Shown here: positions 1-8,525 of the stretch, one piece after another | Layout of the letters: each line of letters starts with the position of its first letter | Position numbering within the stretch: position 1 is the first letter of the stretch | NCBI RefSeq assembly: GCF_001401805.1 | Contig: NZ_LKDW01000005.1 | Location: 1-64,000 of the forward strand | Reading direction: 5' to 3' | Length of the DNA stretch: 64,000 bases | DNA from: Pseudoalteromonas sp. P1-25 | GTDB taxonomy: Bacteria > Pseudomonadota > Gammaproteobacteria > Enterobacterales > Alteromonadaceae | Program-made: the position numbers and the translations under genes | Notes under the pieces: generated by a model | Databases searched by the model: none | Seen by the model: the letters and a program-made list of their open reading frames with translations, nothing else | What the model was told of the DNA's origin: nothing

Positions 1-89
1 TTAGCTTTTAGCTTTTAGCTTTTAGCTTTTAGCTTTTAGCTTTTAGCTTTTAGCTTTTAGCTTTTAGCTTTTAGCTTTTAGCTTTTAGC
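1..89. repeat. Tandem heptamer repeat TTAGCTT
   Basis: About 12.7 perfect head-to-tail copies of the 7-bp unit TTAGCTT run from the window edge to position 89, so the array may extend further left. The unit length is not a multiple of three and no reading frame of note uses it. It looks like a simple-sequence, slippage-prone repeat; no function is visible. Confidence 0.95.
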
Positions 90-165
90 AGAACAGTGTC
101 GTTTTTATTTCCGGTGTGGAAATCGTTATTTTTTGGAGGGGTAATAATCATTCAATTGGTTTTAG

Positions 166-197
166 GCTGGGTTTCGCTTCGCTCAAACCAAGCTACG
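166..197. repeat. Dispersed 32-bp repeat, copy 1
   Basis: This 32-bp stretch, starting GCTGGGTTTCGCTTC, matches 28 of 32 bases of a second copy at 8360-8391. Both are intergenic. Short dispersed elements of this kind are common in marine gammaproteobacteria. The copies are not strongly palindromic. Confidence 0.7.
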
Positions 198-275
198 GTT
201 GTTGCATAGCTACAAGCTTGCGTATAATGCCCGCATTCTGGCTGTATCTATTAGCCGCTAATTTGGATTTTAATA

Positions 276-584
276 ATGAAAAAACTCTCTGCAGTGCAAG
301 TAAAACAACAAGCACTTGTGCTTAATGTCGCCGATAAACTAGAAGCACAAGGGCGCGAAGAAATCCCTGGTATGTTGCAGTGCTGGTTTGATGTGGAATA
401 TCACTTATTTCCAAGTTCACTACTTTTGTGTTTTCAGTTTGAAAACGAACAAGCTTTAGCAGCCGCAGAGCCTGATTTATTAAAATGGCAAAAGCGTTTA
501 AGCGCCGCAATGCTTAAAAAAGGTGTGATTTTAAAAGATATGCGTAAACATTTAGTGTTTACCTTAAAAGGCCCTGATGATTAA
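276..584 (+). CDS. Small conserved protein of unknown function
   Basis: A 102-residue soluble protein with no signal peptide or membrane segment. It starts at ATG 276; the ribosome binding site upstream is weak. The middle contains a WFDVEYHLFPSSLLLCFQF segment that resembles small proteins of Shewanella and Vibrio sometimes labelled Fis-like regulators, but I see no recognisable helix-turn-helix and would not assign a function. The C-terminal third is basic, rich in Lys and Arg. It is followed by a good terminator at 658-684, so it is probably a single-gene transcript. Confidence 0.7.
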   Translation: MKKLSAVQVKQQALVLNVADKLEAQGREEIPGMLQCWFDVEYHLFPSSLLLCFQFENEQALAAAEPDLLKWQKRLSAAMLKKGVILKDMRKHLVFTLKGPDD

Positions 585-657
585 AGAAGGGCTATAAATA
601 GGGGGTAGAGCAAAGTTTTGAAGCTCTGTAGCTTATAAAAATAAGTTTAAGTGCGTC

Positions 658-684
658 AAAAAGGGCAGTAACATTGCCCTTTTT
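658..684 (+). terminator. Rho-independent terminator
   Basis: Ten-bp perfect arms (AAAAAGGGCA / TGCCCTTTTT) with a 7-base loop and a T run, 74 bases after the stop of the small gene at 276-584. Confidence 0.8.
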
Positions 685-803
685 AAATGGGGTTATAGAG
701 GCAGGTTTTGCATTTTTCCTTAATCACAAAAGTAGAAGGGCCGCCCCCTACCGAATACTATAATTGCTCATAATCGAATTAAGTTAAGCCTGAGATAAAA
801 TTT

Positions 804-1145
804 TCACTGAAACTTTTTTATCAATTGATTTGCCTTATTTATATGTATTTGGCACTTTTCTGTAGTTAATAAGCTTTCATCTAAAGATTTATCTTTATCT
901 GCATTTTCAAATGAATTAATAAAATCAACCTGCGCACTATAAAATCGATTACTTAAATCAGAGTTTGACTCTAACTCAGAGCTTAAGTAACTATTGAGCT
1001 CATTATACAACTTGCTATATTCTTTTATTTTTTCGAGAGTCGCCTTATTATTTAAATTTTCACAAAGTATTAAGCCTGCCGAAGTTTTTCCAGCAAGATG
1101 AAAGTCAGCACTTAGCGAAGCAATTAAAAAAATACTAAGCATCAT
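804..1145 (-). CDS. Small hypothetical protein, possibly exported
   Basis: A 113-residue protein of unknown function. The first 14 residues are hydrophobic (MMLSIFLIASLSA) and could be a short export signal, but they lack the usual basic N-terminus. The rest is polar and helical, with two cysteines (in ILCEN and TEKCQ) that could pair if the protein is periplasmic. The start at 1145 has an AAGGAAT-type ribosome binding site. It lies downstream of the efflux operon on the same strand but 173 bp away. No family recognised. Confidence 0.6.
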   Translation of the reverse strand: MMLSIFLIASLSADFHLAGKTSAGLILCENLNNKATLEKIKEYSKLYNELNSYLSSELESNSDLSNRFYSAQVDFINSFENADKDKSLDESLLTTEKCQIHINKANQLIKKFQ

Positions 1146-1254
1146 TTAAAATTCCTTTTTAAATATAAAAAAATATTTTTTGATAAACTCGGCTAATATA
1201 GCTAAAAATATTACGAGCAGTAAAAGTCACTCAAAAACTGGAAATATAAGGCTT

Positions 1255-1284
1255 GGGGTCAGGATTTTCCTAATGAGTGACCCC
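1255..1284. repeat. GGGGTCA/TGACCCC inverted repeat
   Basis: Seven-bp perfect arms GGGGTCA (1255-1261) and TGACCCC (1278-1284) with a 16-base loop, 35 bp past the stop of the efflux pump gene. It lacks a T run, so it is a weak terminator at best. It may be a REP-like element; GGGGTCA-ended hairpins are common in gammaproteobacterial intergenic DNA. Confidence 0.45.
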
Positions 1285-1318
1285 TGTATTTCTTAATCAG
1301 TGTTAACTTAATTTTGTA

Positions 1319-4300
1319 CTAACGTGTAGTAAGTACTTGTAAAGCCTGTTTGGGTGTACTATTCACTTCTTTTGACACAGCTAAATACACTGCTGGTAAT
1401 ACAAAGAGAGTGAATATTGTACCTATAATCATTCCTGCCACAAGAATAATACCAATGCTGTTTCTGGCTTCTGCTCCAGGCCCTGCTACTAAAACAAGCG
1501 GGAAGTGCCCTAGTACTGTAGCGGCGGTCGTCATCATAATTGGACGAAGTCTTAGTTTCGCACTTTTTATAACTGCGTCTAATTTTTTCATACCTTTATG
1601 CTGAAGTTCATTGGCGAATTCCGTGATTAAAATACCATTTTTGGCAACCAAGCCAACGAGAGTTATAAAGCCTATTTGTGCATATATGTTCATTGTAGTC
1701 ATGCCCAGAAACGAGAATAACATACCTCCAGCAAGCGCCAACGGAACCGAACCTAAAAGCACAACCAATGGTGAGCGAAAACTATTAAACTGAACAGATA
1801 AAACCATGTAAACTAGTAATAGAGCCATAGCTAATACAGAAAATAAGCTATTTCCTTCTTTGCGCAGCTGTCGAGAACTGCCTGCGTAATTTACTTGATA
1901 GCCTTGTGGTAAAATCTCTTCTGCTGATTTTTCTAAAAATTTTAAAGCTTGATCTGGCGTTGTGCCTGGTGCTACCCCTCCTAAAATACGAAACGCGTTA
2001 AGCTGATTAAATCGATTAGCGCTTCGAACATTTACTGTATTCTCTAAGTTCGCGATACTACTCAGAGGAATAAAATCACCGCTGGAAGTTTTAATTTGTA
2101 ATGCGAGTAAAGCTTCACTGCTTTTTAGCAAAGGTTGATCAACCTTTGGGATTACGCGGTAAGCCTTACCATTACTATCGTAGCGAGTTAAATCTTGCTC
2201 AGATACAAATAAAGATATTTGATCCGTTACAGCTTTGGTGTTCAGGCCTAGATCTGCTATTTTTTTACTGTCAAAATTGAGCCGTATATTAGGCATATCA
2301 ATTTTTAAATCAGTATCAACAAATATAAACATACCGCTCTTTTGAGCCATATCCAATAACTGATATGTATACTGCAACATGTTTGTGAATGTATCTTGCG
2401 ATTGAATCACCATTTCTATATCAAACTGACCACCAGTCGGCAGTGGCATTGGAGCTGTTGGGAAAACTCGTAGACCAGTAATATCTTTAAGTTTAAAATA
2501 AATCTCCTGAAGTACTTGAGATGTAGAATAATTACGCTCATCGTAAGGAACAAAATTAATCCCGCTAAAGCCTCCCGACTCTGTAACAGTTTGCCATATC
2601 ATCTCAATCCCCTCTTTATATTGGAGGGTTTTTACAGCTTCTTGCATATATTTATTACTGTAATTTAAAGAACCGCTGGGCGGCGCTTCAGATACCACAT
2701 AAAGTAAACTCTGGTCTTCTACAGGAGCAAGTTCTTTTTGAGAAAAAAGATAAAAAGGAACTGTTAATAATGACAGGACAAATGCCCCAGTTAAAAGCAC
2801 GCCAAGGTGAGAGAACATTCTATTTAAAGCATTACCATAACTGTTTGATAATTTATCGAAACGGCTGTTTACCCACTGTGTAAACTGGTTTTCTTTCCCT
2901 TTTTCAGGTGATACATACGCACTCATTATCGGGGATAAAGTTATGGCAACAACACCAGAAAAAAGCACAGCGATAGCTAATGTAAATGCAAATTCTTTAA
3001 ATAATGCGCCAGATAAGCCGCTAATAAAACCAATTGGGGCAAACACTAGAGCCAAAGTAATTGTCATTGATAAAATAGGCCTAAATAGCTCGCGAGAACT
3101 AATAAGCGCCGCTTCAATTCGGCCTTTTCCATTTCGCATATGCCTTGCGACATTTTCCACCACTACGATTGCATCGTCGACAACAAGTCCAACTGACAAA
3201 ACAACAGCGAGTATGGTGAGCAAGTTGAGTGAAAAACCTGCAAGTAAAATAGCACCAGTACTACCTAAAATTGATATAGGTATACTTATTAAAGGAACGA
3301 GAGCAGTTCTAATTGAGCCCATCAAAAGTAAAATAACAATGCCCACCAATAAAACCGTTTCAATTAACGTGGTAAAAATCTCTTTGAGCGCATCACGCAT
3401 ATATTGAGTACCGTCAAAACCAATAGTAATTGATGTTCCCTCTGGTAAACGATTATTTATAGCTGTAAGTTGTTTGTATAACGCATCACCAATTGATATT
3501 TCATTTGAGCCAGGGGAAGTCACAATTCCAATAAATACGGACTCACGCAGATCATGTCTTGCAGAATCTTTACCGCGGTCTTCCCCCATTTCGACGCGCG
3601 CTATATCGTCAAGATGAATAAAGGTATCGCCACTCTTTTTAATAACCAGCTGACGAAAATCTTCACTATTTTGCTTTAAAGCGTTACTCATAATACTGAT
3701 ACTTTGTTCTGTATTATCTACTTTACCTAACGATGCAATAACGTTGTTATCCACAAAAGCCTGATGCACTTCGCTCGTGCCCACATTCAAGCTTGCCATT
3801 TTTAGCGGATCTAACCAGACACGAATTGCTGGTTTCCTTCCCCCTAAAACATCAGCACTTTGCACGCCTTCTACGGAGGCTAGCCAAGGAGTAACTTCCC
3901 TCTCAAGATAATCTGTTAACTCTGCTCGTTCGAAAGTTTCACTCGAAACATTGAGGTAAAATGTTGCCCCAGCCCTATCAACGCGTGATACAGAAACGCT
4001 AGGATCTTGTGCCCCCTCAGGTAACTCATAAGCAATTTGACTAAGGCGTGTATTAAGCTCAGCAAGGGCATCTGTACTATTTTGATTTAGCTTTAACCAA
4101 ACGGTCACTTTACTCGTACCCGCAGTTGTTGATGAATCAACATAATCAACCCCTGGAACACTCATTGCTATACGCTCAATAGGTTCTGTAACAAATCCTT
4201 TTACTATATCTGCTGATACACCTACATATTCTGTCGTAACAACTAATGAAGAGCTCTCAATCTGAGGAAACTGAGATATAGGCAAGCGTAATGAAGCAAC

Positions 4301-4369
4301 AACTCCAGCAATAACGATAACCAAAGAAAGCACAATACTGAGTATTGGCTTTTTTACAAAAATATCCAT
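1319..4369 (-). CDS. RND efflux transporter, HAE1 family inner-membrane pump
   Basis: A 1016-residue proton-driven efflux pump of the AcrB/MexB superfamily, normally a trimer in the inner membrane exporting drugs or hydrophobic compounds. The N-terminal helix (VKKPILSIVLSLVIVIAG) follows the family pattern. The paired aspartates of the proton relay in TM4 are present in VGLVVDDAIVVVEN near residue 405. Two large periplasmic loops and about 12 membrane helices are visible. It is the second gene of an operon: its ATG overlaps the adaptor's stop in TAATG, so it is translationally coupled. No outer-membrane channel gene is linked, so it probably uses an unlinked TolC. Substrate cannot be read from sequence. 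Confidence 0.95.
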   Translation of the reverse strand: MDIFVKKPILSIVLSLVIVIAGVVASLRLPISQFPQIESSSLVVTTEYVGVSADIVKGFVTEPIERIAMSVPGVDYVDSSTTAGTSKVTVWLKLNQNSTDALAELNTRLSQIAYELPEGAQDPSVSVSRVDRAGATFYLNVSSETFERAELTDYLEREVTPWLASVEGVQSADVLGGRKPAIRVWLDPLKMASLNVGTSEVHQAFVDNNVIASLGKVDNTEQSISIMSNALKQNSEDFRQLVIKKSGDTFIHLDDIARVEMGEDRGKDSARHDLRESVFIGIVTSPGSNEISIGDALYKQLTAINNRLPEGTSITIGFDGTQYMRDALKEIFTTLIETVLLVGIVILLLMGSIRTALVPLISIPISILGSTGAILLAGFSLNLLTILAVVLSVGLVVDDAIVVVENVARHMRNGKGRIEAALISSRELFRPILSMTITLALVFAPIGFISGLSGALFKEFAFTLAIAVLFSGVVAITLSPIMSAYVSPEKGKENQFTQWVNSRFDKLSNSYGNALNRMFSHLGVLLTGAFVLSLLTVPFYLFSQKELAPVEDQSLLYVVSEAPPSGSLNYSNKYMQEAVKTLQYKEGIEMIWQTVTESGGFSGINFVPYDERNYSTSQVLQEIYFKLKDITGLRVFPTAPMPLPTGGQFDIEMVIQSQDTFTNMLQYTYQLLDMAQKSGMFIFVDTDLKIDMPNIRLNFDSKKIADLGLNTKAVTDQISLFVSEQDLTRYDSNGKAYRVIPKVDQPLLKSSEALLALQIKTSSGDFIPLSSIANLENTVNVRSANRFNQLNAFRILGGVAPGTTPDQALKFLEKSAEEILPQGYQVNYAGSSRQLRKEGNSLFSVLAMALLLVYMVLSVQFNSFRSPLVVLLGSVPLALAGGMLFSFLGMTTMNIYAQIGFITLVGLVAKNGILITEFANELQHKGMKKLDAVIKSAKLRLRPIMMTTAATVLGHFPLVLVAGPGAEARNSIGIILVAGMIIGTIFTLFVLPAVYLAVSKEVNSTPKQALQVLTTR

Positions 4370-5520
4370 TACAGTTCTCCAGTGCTCATTGCCAACGGAG
4401 ACTTTGCTGTTGAGCTGCGCTTCATAGGCATTACTAAAATACCTTCATAAAGTTTAAACGCACCGGCCGCCGCAATTTTATCTCCCTCTTTAATCTCATT
4501 AAGGGTTATTAACTTATACCCATCAAATTGCGAAACTACCTTTACAGGTAAACGCTTAGCACGATACGTCTCTGGCTCTGTTCCGTTAGCTACTAGTTTC
4601 ATAACGTAAGTACCGTGCATATCATGATTAACCGATGTCACAGGCACTTGAAAAACACGCTCTTTATCACTAATAGGAACAAGCACCTCTAAAGGTGTAT
4701 TTGGTGAGTATTGTTCATGTTTACGGTCAATTACAGCACGATACTTCAAACTGCGCGTATTACTGGCTATCTGCGTATCCTTAGCAATAACTGTGGCTGT
4801 TTGAAATAATGAAGAGCCAAACGCGTCAATATTCCTTACTCTAACATCAGAGCCTATTGGCAGCGGTGGATAAAATTGCGGTATGTCAAATTCGGCCCAC
4901 ACTTTGTCAGTTATTCCTACATAACTAGCAAGCATCTTATTGGCAGCAACATAATCACCTAATTTAATACTATGAAGCCCCATGATTCCTTTAAAGGGTG
5001 CGATCACTGTTTTTTTACTAATAGTGGATTCAAGTAACTCAATTTCGGATTGAATCACAATTAAATCAGCATAAGCTTGATCATACAATTCTTGGCTTAT
5101 TGCGCTTTTATCTAATAGTTTTTTACTCCGATGTAATATCGATTGAGCGAGTTTTTCACGAGCTGTTGCAGCTTTGAGACCAGCTTTTTCTGCTGTTATA
5201 TCCAATTGGACTAATAGTTCACCTTGTTCTACTTTTTTGCCAATTGGTGCACCAATGAAGGCAACTTTGCCGGGGAGCTCTGTAAAAAGCTCTAAATGTA
5301 GGGGCGATTGGGCACTACCCAGTACACTTATAGTTGGCATGTGTTCCGCATCTTTCACATAAGCAACCTCTACAACCTCATAGTGCTCTGGGAAAGATTC
5401 TGCCATCTCTATAGCAGAGCTGACCTGTTTAAATTTAAAATAGCTCAGCCCACCAATTAGTGCACTTAAGCCTAAAGCCATAAGTACCCAATACCTGTAC
5501 ACAGATCGCTTCTTATTCAT
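4369..5520 (-). CDS. RND efflux periplasmic adaptor (membrane fusion protein)
   Basis: A 383-residue adaptor linking the RND pump to an outer-membrane channel. An uncleaved-looking N-terminal membrane anchor spans roughly residues 10-28. It is followed by the lipoyl-like half (LFTELPGKVAFIGAPIGKKV), an alpha-hairpin (about 110-165), the second lipoyl half (TVIAPFKGIMGLHSIKLGDYV) and beta-barrel and membrane-proximal domains. It is the first gene of the efflux operon and is preceded by GGGAGAG at the right distance from ATG 5520. The palindrome at 5546-5576 sits at its promoter, pointing to repression by the divergent TetR protein. Confidence 0.95.
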   Translation of the reverse strand: MNKKRSVYRYWVLMALGLSALIGGLSYFKFKQVSSAIEMAESFPEHYEVVEVAYVKDAEHMPTISVLGSAQSPLHLELFTELPGKVAFIGAPIGKKVEQGELLVQLDITAEKAGLKAATAREKLAQSILHRSKKLLDKSAISQELYDQAYADLIVIQSEIELLESTISKKTVIAPFKGIMGLHSIKLGDYVAANKMLASYVGITDKVWAEFDIPQFYPPLPIGSDVRVRNIDAFGSSLFQTATVIAKDTQIASNTRSLKYRAVIDRKHEQYSPNTPLEVLVPISDKERVFQVPVTSVNHDMHGTYVMKLVANGTEPETYRAKRLPVKVVSQFDGYKLITLNEIKEGDKIAAAGAFKLYEGILVMPMKRSSTAKSPLAMSTGEL

Positions 5521-5545
5521 AATCTCTCCCTAAGAGAATAACAAA

Positions 5546-5576
5546 AACCACATTCGAACAATATTCGAATGTGGTT
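5546..5576. promoter_or_regulatory. Palindromic operator at the efflux promoter
   Basis: Perfect 13-bp arms AACCACATTCGAA (5546-5558) and TTCGAATGTGGTT (5564-5576) with a 5-base spacer. It lies 26 bp before the adaptor ATG and directly after a predicted -10 box, an ideal place for a repressor. The same left arm and core recur at 8092-8116. The likely ligand is the TetR protein encoded at 5811. Confidence 0.85.
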
Positions 5577-5604
5577 ATTTTATATCTGCAGTATTTTTTG
5601 TCAA
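5577..5604 (-). promoter_or_regulatory. Sigma-70 promoter of the efflux operon
   Basis: On the minus strand, TTGACA (5604-5599, six of six) and TAAAAT (5582-5577, five of six) are separated by 16 bp. The palindromic operator starts at the next base, so bound repressor would cover the transcription start. Confidence 0.7.
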
Positions 5605-5810
5605 TGAGTTTTAAAGATGCTAGTACAGGAAGCTGTAAAGTTATGACTTCTTTATTCAGCTTTATCAATTATTTAAAAGGAACTAGTTAGATTGTAGAAA
5701 TAAATAGATTGACTATATTTTGAAAAGCGTTGCACTCTAGTAGTATTGTTTGACTAAAGCCCAATGATTCATTAGCATTTGCCGATTATAACCCCCAATG
5801 AAGATAAACT

Positions 5811-6536
5811 ATGCCTGCCCCTAAATATACTATCGCTAAACAAGAAGAACTCATTGTAGATGCAGCAGTAGAGTGTGTACTTGAAAGTTCATTACTTGAT
5901 TTTAAAATGTCGAATATTGCTAAAAGTGCAGGAATTTCAATGGGATCGGTATATAAACATGTTCAATCTAAAGAAGATGTTCTGGTGGCGCTTTCTGTTC
6001 GTATTGATAGCCAAGCTTTAAAGGTCATTCAGGAGGTATTAGCTTTACCGTACACCCTGCCAGTAAAAATAATTGCCATTCACCTACTTTCACAAGAAGC
6101 AATGTATAGATACCCCTTTGGTTATCAACTGATCAATATGATGAGTGCTGAAGACTTGTTAGCAAAAGCATCAGTAAATTGGGTTACTAAGCTTGCTCAT
6201 AAAGCACAAGAAATTCGTGGCCTTTTTCAGAACTCACTTAATGAGGCTGTTCAAAAAGAAGAGTTATTGTGCTCAGCTGAAGAGAAAGATGAACTGATTG
6301 AAGAAATTATGTTTTTACATTGGGCATTAAACATTGCTTTTCCACAAATTCTTAGCCAACCTTACGATACAAATAAGTCGAGTAACAGGTCAGTTAGAAG
6401 TGAGCCTATCGCCCTTAATCACCCAATAATTAGAACAGCAATACGTACTACTAATAGTTATCCGTGGAAAAACCCAGTTTCCATAAAAGATCTTATTGCA
6501 ATAGAGAAGCTTCTTATAGAGCGAGGCTTAAGGTAG
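5811..6536 (+). CDS. TetR/AcrR family transcriptional regulator
   Basis: A 241-residue regulator. The N-terminal TetR helix-turn-helix is clear: MSNIAKSAGISMGSVYKHV at about residues 36-54 followed by a Lys-rich helix. The remainder is a helical ligand-binding and dimerisation domain. It is divergent from the adaptor-pump operon and 290 bp away from it, the usual layout for a local efflux repressor. The palindromes at 5546 and 8092 suggest it controls both flanking operons. The start is ATG 5811; the ribosome binding site is weak. The inducer cannot be deduced. Confidence 0.92.
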   Translation: MPAPKYTIAKQEELIVDAAVECVLESSLLDFKMSNIAKSAGISMGSVYKHVQSKEDVLVALSVRIDSQALKVIQEVLALPYTLPVKIIAIHLLSQEAMYRYPFGYQLINMMSAEDLLAKASVNWVTKLAHKAQEIRGLFQNSLNEAVQKEELLCSAEEKDELIEEIMFLHWALNIAFPQILSQPYDTNKSSNRSVRSEPIALNHPIIRTAIRTTNSYPWKNPVSIKDLIAIEKLLIERGLR

Positions 6537-6647
6537 CTTTTCTGACTTCTGCTAATCAACAATTATCGGGCTTAACGCAGAGGTTAATCCCATTATCAAT
6601 TCATTAAAAACAGTAAATTTTTGATAGCAAAAGTCAATTTTTAAAAA

Positions 6648-7292
6648 CTATTTAGAAAGCATATGTTCCACACCACCTTTGGCGTTATATACACTTACCT
6701 CATCAACCGCTAAACGCGGTTTTTTATCCCAATTGCCTAGCTCGGCGTATCCAACAGTTAGTAACATTACGGGGATATAACGCTCGGCTATATTAAAGTC
6801 TTTTTTTAAGCGCTCAGCATCGAAGCCTATCATAGGACCGGTTGCTAAGCCTTTCGCCGTAGCGGCTATCATTAGATTCATTGTAGCTAGGGAGGCCGAT
6901 CGTATTGCTTCTTCACGATGAGCTTGGGCATCATTACCGTAAAAACGCTTTGCTCCTTGTACAATATGTTCGTTTGCGCCTTCGCCATATATCCCTTCAT
7001 TAACTGCTCTTTGAGAAATATCAGCCAAACGATTAATACCTTGTACATCCCCTAAAATAATAATAACAGCGGAGGCATCACTCACTTTTTGCTGCCCATA
7101 AGAAATCTCTTTTAATAGTGCCTTAGACTCAGTATCGTCAATAACTATGTAACGAGTGTGCTGTATATTAAACGCTGAGGGTGCTTGCTGTGCATATTCC
7201 AGCAGCTCTGTAAGCTCAGTTCTACAAAGCTTTCGGGCTTTATCAAACTTATCAATAGACTTACGTTTACTTATCGCATCAAGTGCTTTCAT
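6648..7292 (-). CDS. Nitroreductase-family NAD(P)H-dependent flavoprotein
   Basis: A 214-residue FMN-dependent oxidoreductase of the nitroreductase fold. The family N-terminus (AISKRKSIDKFD, then a QQAPSAFNIQHTRYIV segment binding FMN) and the C-terminal glycine-rich part (GLATGPMIGFD, LLTVGY) are present. The general resemblance is to the MhqN/YodC branch that reduces quinones and nitroaromatics. It lies 59 bp downstream of the coiled-coil gene at 7352 on the same strand and probably shares its operator-bearing promoter. An AGAGGT ribosome binding site supports ATG 7292. The true substrate is unknown; co-regulation with an efflux pump suggests a role in detoxification. Confidence 0.9.
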   Translation of the reverse strand: MKALDAISKRKSIDKFDKARKLCRTELTELLEYAQQAPSAFNIQHTRYIVIDDTESKALLKEISYGQQKVSDASAVIIILGDVQGINRLADISQRAVNEGIYGEGANEHIVQGAKRFYGNDAQAHREEAIRSASLATMNLMIAATAKGLATGPMIGFDAERLKKDFNIAERYIPVMLLTVGYAELGNWDKKPRLAVDEVSVYNAKGGVEHMLSK

Positions 7293-7351
7293 AACTTACC
7301 TCTTTCTTCGTTAATTTACATTGTAGAATGCCCTTTGCATGGGGGCCTTCA

Positions 7352-8011
7352 TTAGTTTTTTTTGCTTCCAACTAAAGACTCTGCACTACTAAAAATAAAC
7401 TCACCCGAATCCTCTAAAATACTTAAAGGAGACGTAATAATCCCCTTCACAGCGCCTTTAGACGCTTTAGCTGAAGCACTTTCCACATCAGCAACTAGCT
7501 GCTCCATTCTACCAATAAGTAAAGGTGCTTCCTTTCGTACAGCTGTTATTTCACTCAAAACAGGATGAATAATTTGCTTGTTTACGGAGTGTACTTCCGC
7601 TAACAACGATGGGATAGTGTCTGTTCTAAGCATATGAATTTCTTCTAAAACAGGGGGAGTAGTTTGAACCCGAATAGCTTTAATCTCTCCTAATAGCTGC
7701 GGTACTGTGGCTTCACGTAACGCTTTAGACTCTGCCAGTATGTCGGGCAAGTTATTATTAACCGCAGTAATCGTCTTTCTAACCTGAGTAACTTCATCCA
7801 AAACTTGGGGAACTTGCTTTTCAAGCTGTTTACTTAATTCCAGCCACGACTCAATATGAATACTTTTCTCTAAGCTCTCCATTCGGTCGAAAAAATATGG
7901 CAGCTGATGTCTCGTTTTGGACAGTTCTTGTGAAATAGCCAGGATTGAATAGGCTAAATAGCCTATTGCAAAAGCTATTAAAACGAATGAAAACGATAAT
8001 GTTTTGGGCAT
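7352..8011 (-). CDS. Membrane-anchored coiled-coil protein with 15-residue repeats
   Basis: A 219-residue protein I cannot assign to a named family, though its layout recalls DUF948-type proteins. One membrane helix at residues 7-26 is followed by a long helical region. About residues 85-165 hold five consecutive 15-residue repeats of the form (L/V/I)P-x-(V/I/L)L-x-E-x-x-x-(L/I/V)R-x-x-T, for example VPQLLGEIKAIRVQT. The tail contains an alanine/serine-rich stretch and a short hydrophobic segment. AGAGGT precedes ATG 8011. It is the first gene of a probable operon with the nitroreductase, preceded by an operator matching the one of the efflux operon. Confidence 0.85.
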   Translation of the reverse strand: MPKTLSFSFVLIAFAIGYLAYSILAISQELSKTRHQLPYFFDRMESLEKSIHIESWLELSKQLEKQVPQVLDEVTQVRKTITAVNNNLPDILAESKALREATVPQLLGEIKAIRVQTTPPVLEEIHMLRTDTIPSLLAEVHSVNKQIIHPVLSEITAVRKEAPLLIGRMEQLVADVESASAKASKGAVKGIITSPLSILEDSGEFIFSSAESLVGSKKN

Positions 8012-8091
8012 GATTACCTCTATAAAATATAGTTATATCGAATAGTTAAACTTTTAAAGGCAAAGCTACTAAATCTGCCTAAGAACAAGGT

Positions 8092-8116
8092 AACCACATT
8101 CGAATTTAATTCGAAT
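8092..8116. promoter_or_regulatory. Second copy of the TetR-type operator
   Basis: AACCACATTCGAA (8092-8104) is identical to the left arm at 5546-5558. After the same 5-base spacing comes TTCGAAT (8110-8116), identical to the core of the right arm there; the outer six bases of the right arm differ. It is 81 bp before the coiled-coil gene start. A TTGACA box on the minus strand lies at 8143-8138, with a poorer -10 (TAATAT) 18 bp on, overlapping the operator edge. Confidence 0.8.
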
Positions 8117-8143
8117 ATTAATCAAATGGGTGTTTATTGTCAA

Positions 8144-8359
8144 TATGTCGCCCTATGCTTTAAAATTACACAGTTGAATAATTTTAAAAATCTATGTTCT
8201 CAACAAGCGCGTATATCGTATCGCAATAAGATCTTCACCTTTTAAAGTTTCATATAATCAATACCTTAATAAATAATAAAATACTTTTAGATTCCCCGTA
8301 CGTCTATAGTAAATAACACATACTCCTGGCTTTTGAGCGAGTAAGTATATTTGTGATTC
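8144..8359. other. Intergenic DNA with no gene seen
   Basis: AT-rich sequence between the operator of the coiled-coil operon and the dispersed repeat at 8360. No start codon with a convincing ribosome binding site, no RNA gene and no terminator was found on either strand. Confidence 0.6.
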
Positions 8360-8391
8360 GCTGGGTTTCGCTTCACTCTACCCAACCTACG
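8360..8391. repeat. Dispersed 32-bp repeat, copy 2
   Basis: Matches 28 of 32 bases of the copy at 166-197 in the same orientation. Intergenic, between the coiled-coil operon promoter and the gcvP terminator. Confidence 0.7.
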
Positions 8392-8422
8392 TTCATATAA
8401 TTTATGGCGAATAATCACACAC

Positions 8423-8454
8423 AAAAAAGCCGTTGCATTGCTGCAACGGCTTTT
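8423..8454 (-). terminator. Terminator of gcvP
   Basis: Perfect 13-bp arms AAAAGCCGTTGCA (8425-8437) and TGCAACGGCTTTT (8442-8454) with a 4-base loop. Read on the minus strand it ends in six T and lies 72 bp past the gcvP stop. It could act in both directions. Confidence 0.88.
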
Positions 8455-8525
8455 ATAATTTTTATAATTCCCAAACTATAATGGAACTTACTACCCATTA
8501 AGGTTCAAAAAATTAGTCTCTGCTC

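Noticed and set aside
2943..3407. 154-codon open frame on the plus strand
   Set aside because: It is antisense to the RND pump gene, has no binding site and its composition mirrors the pump codons.
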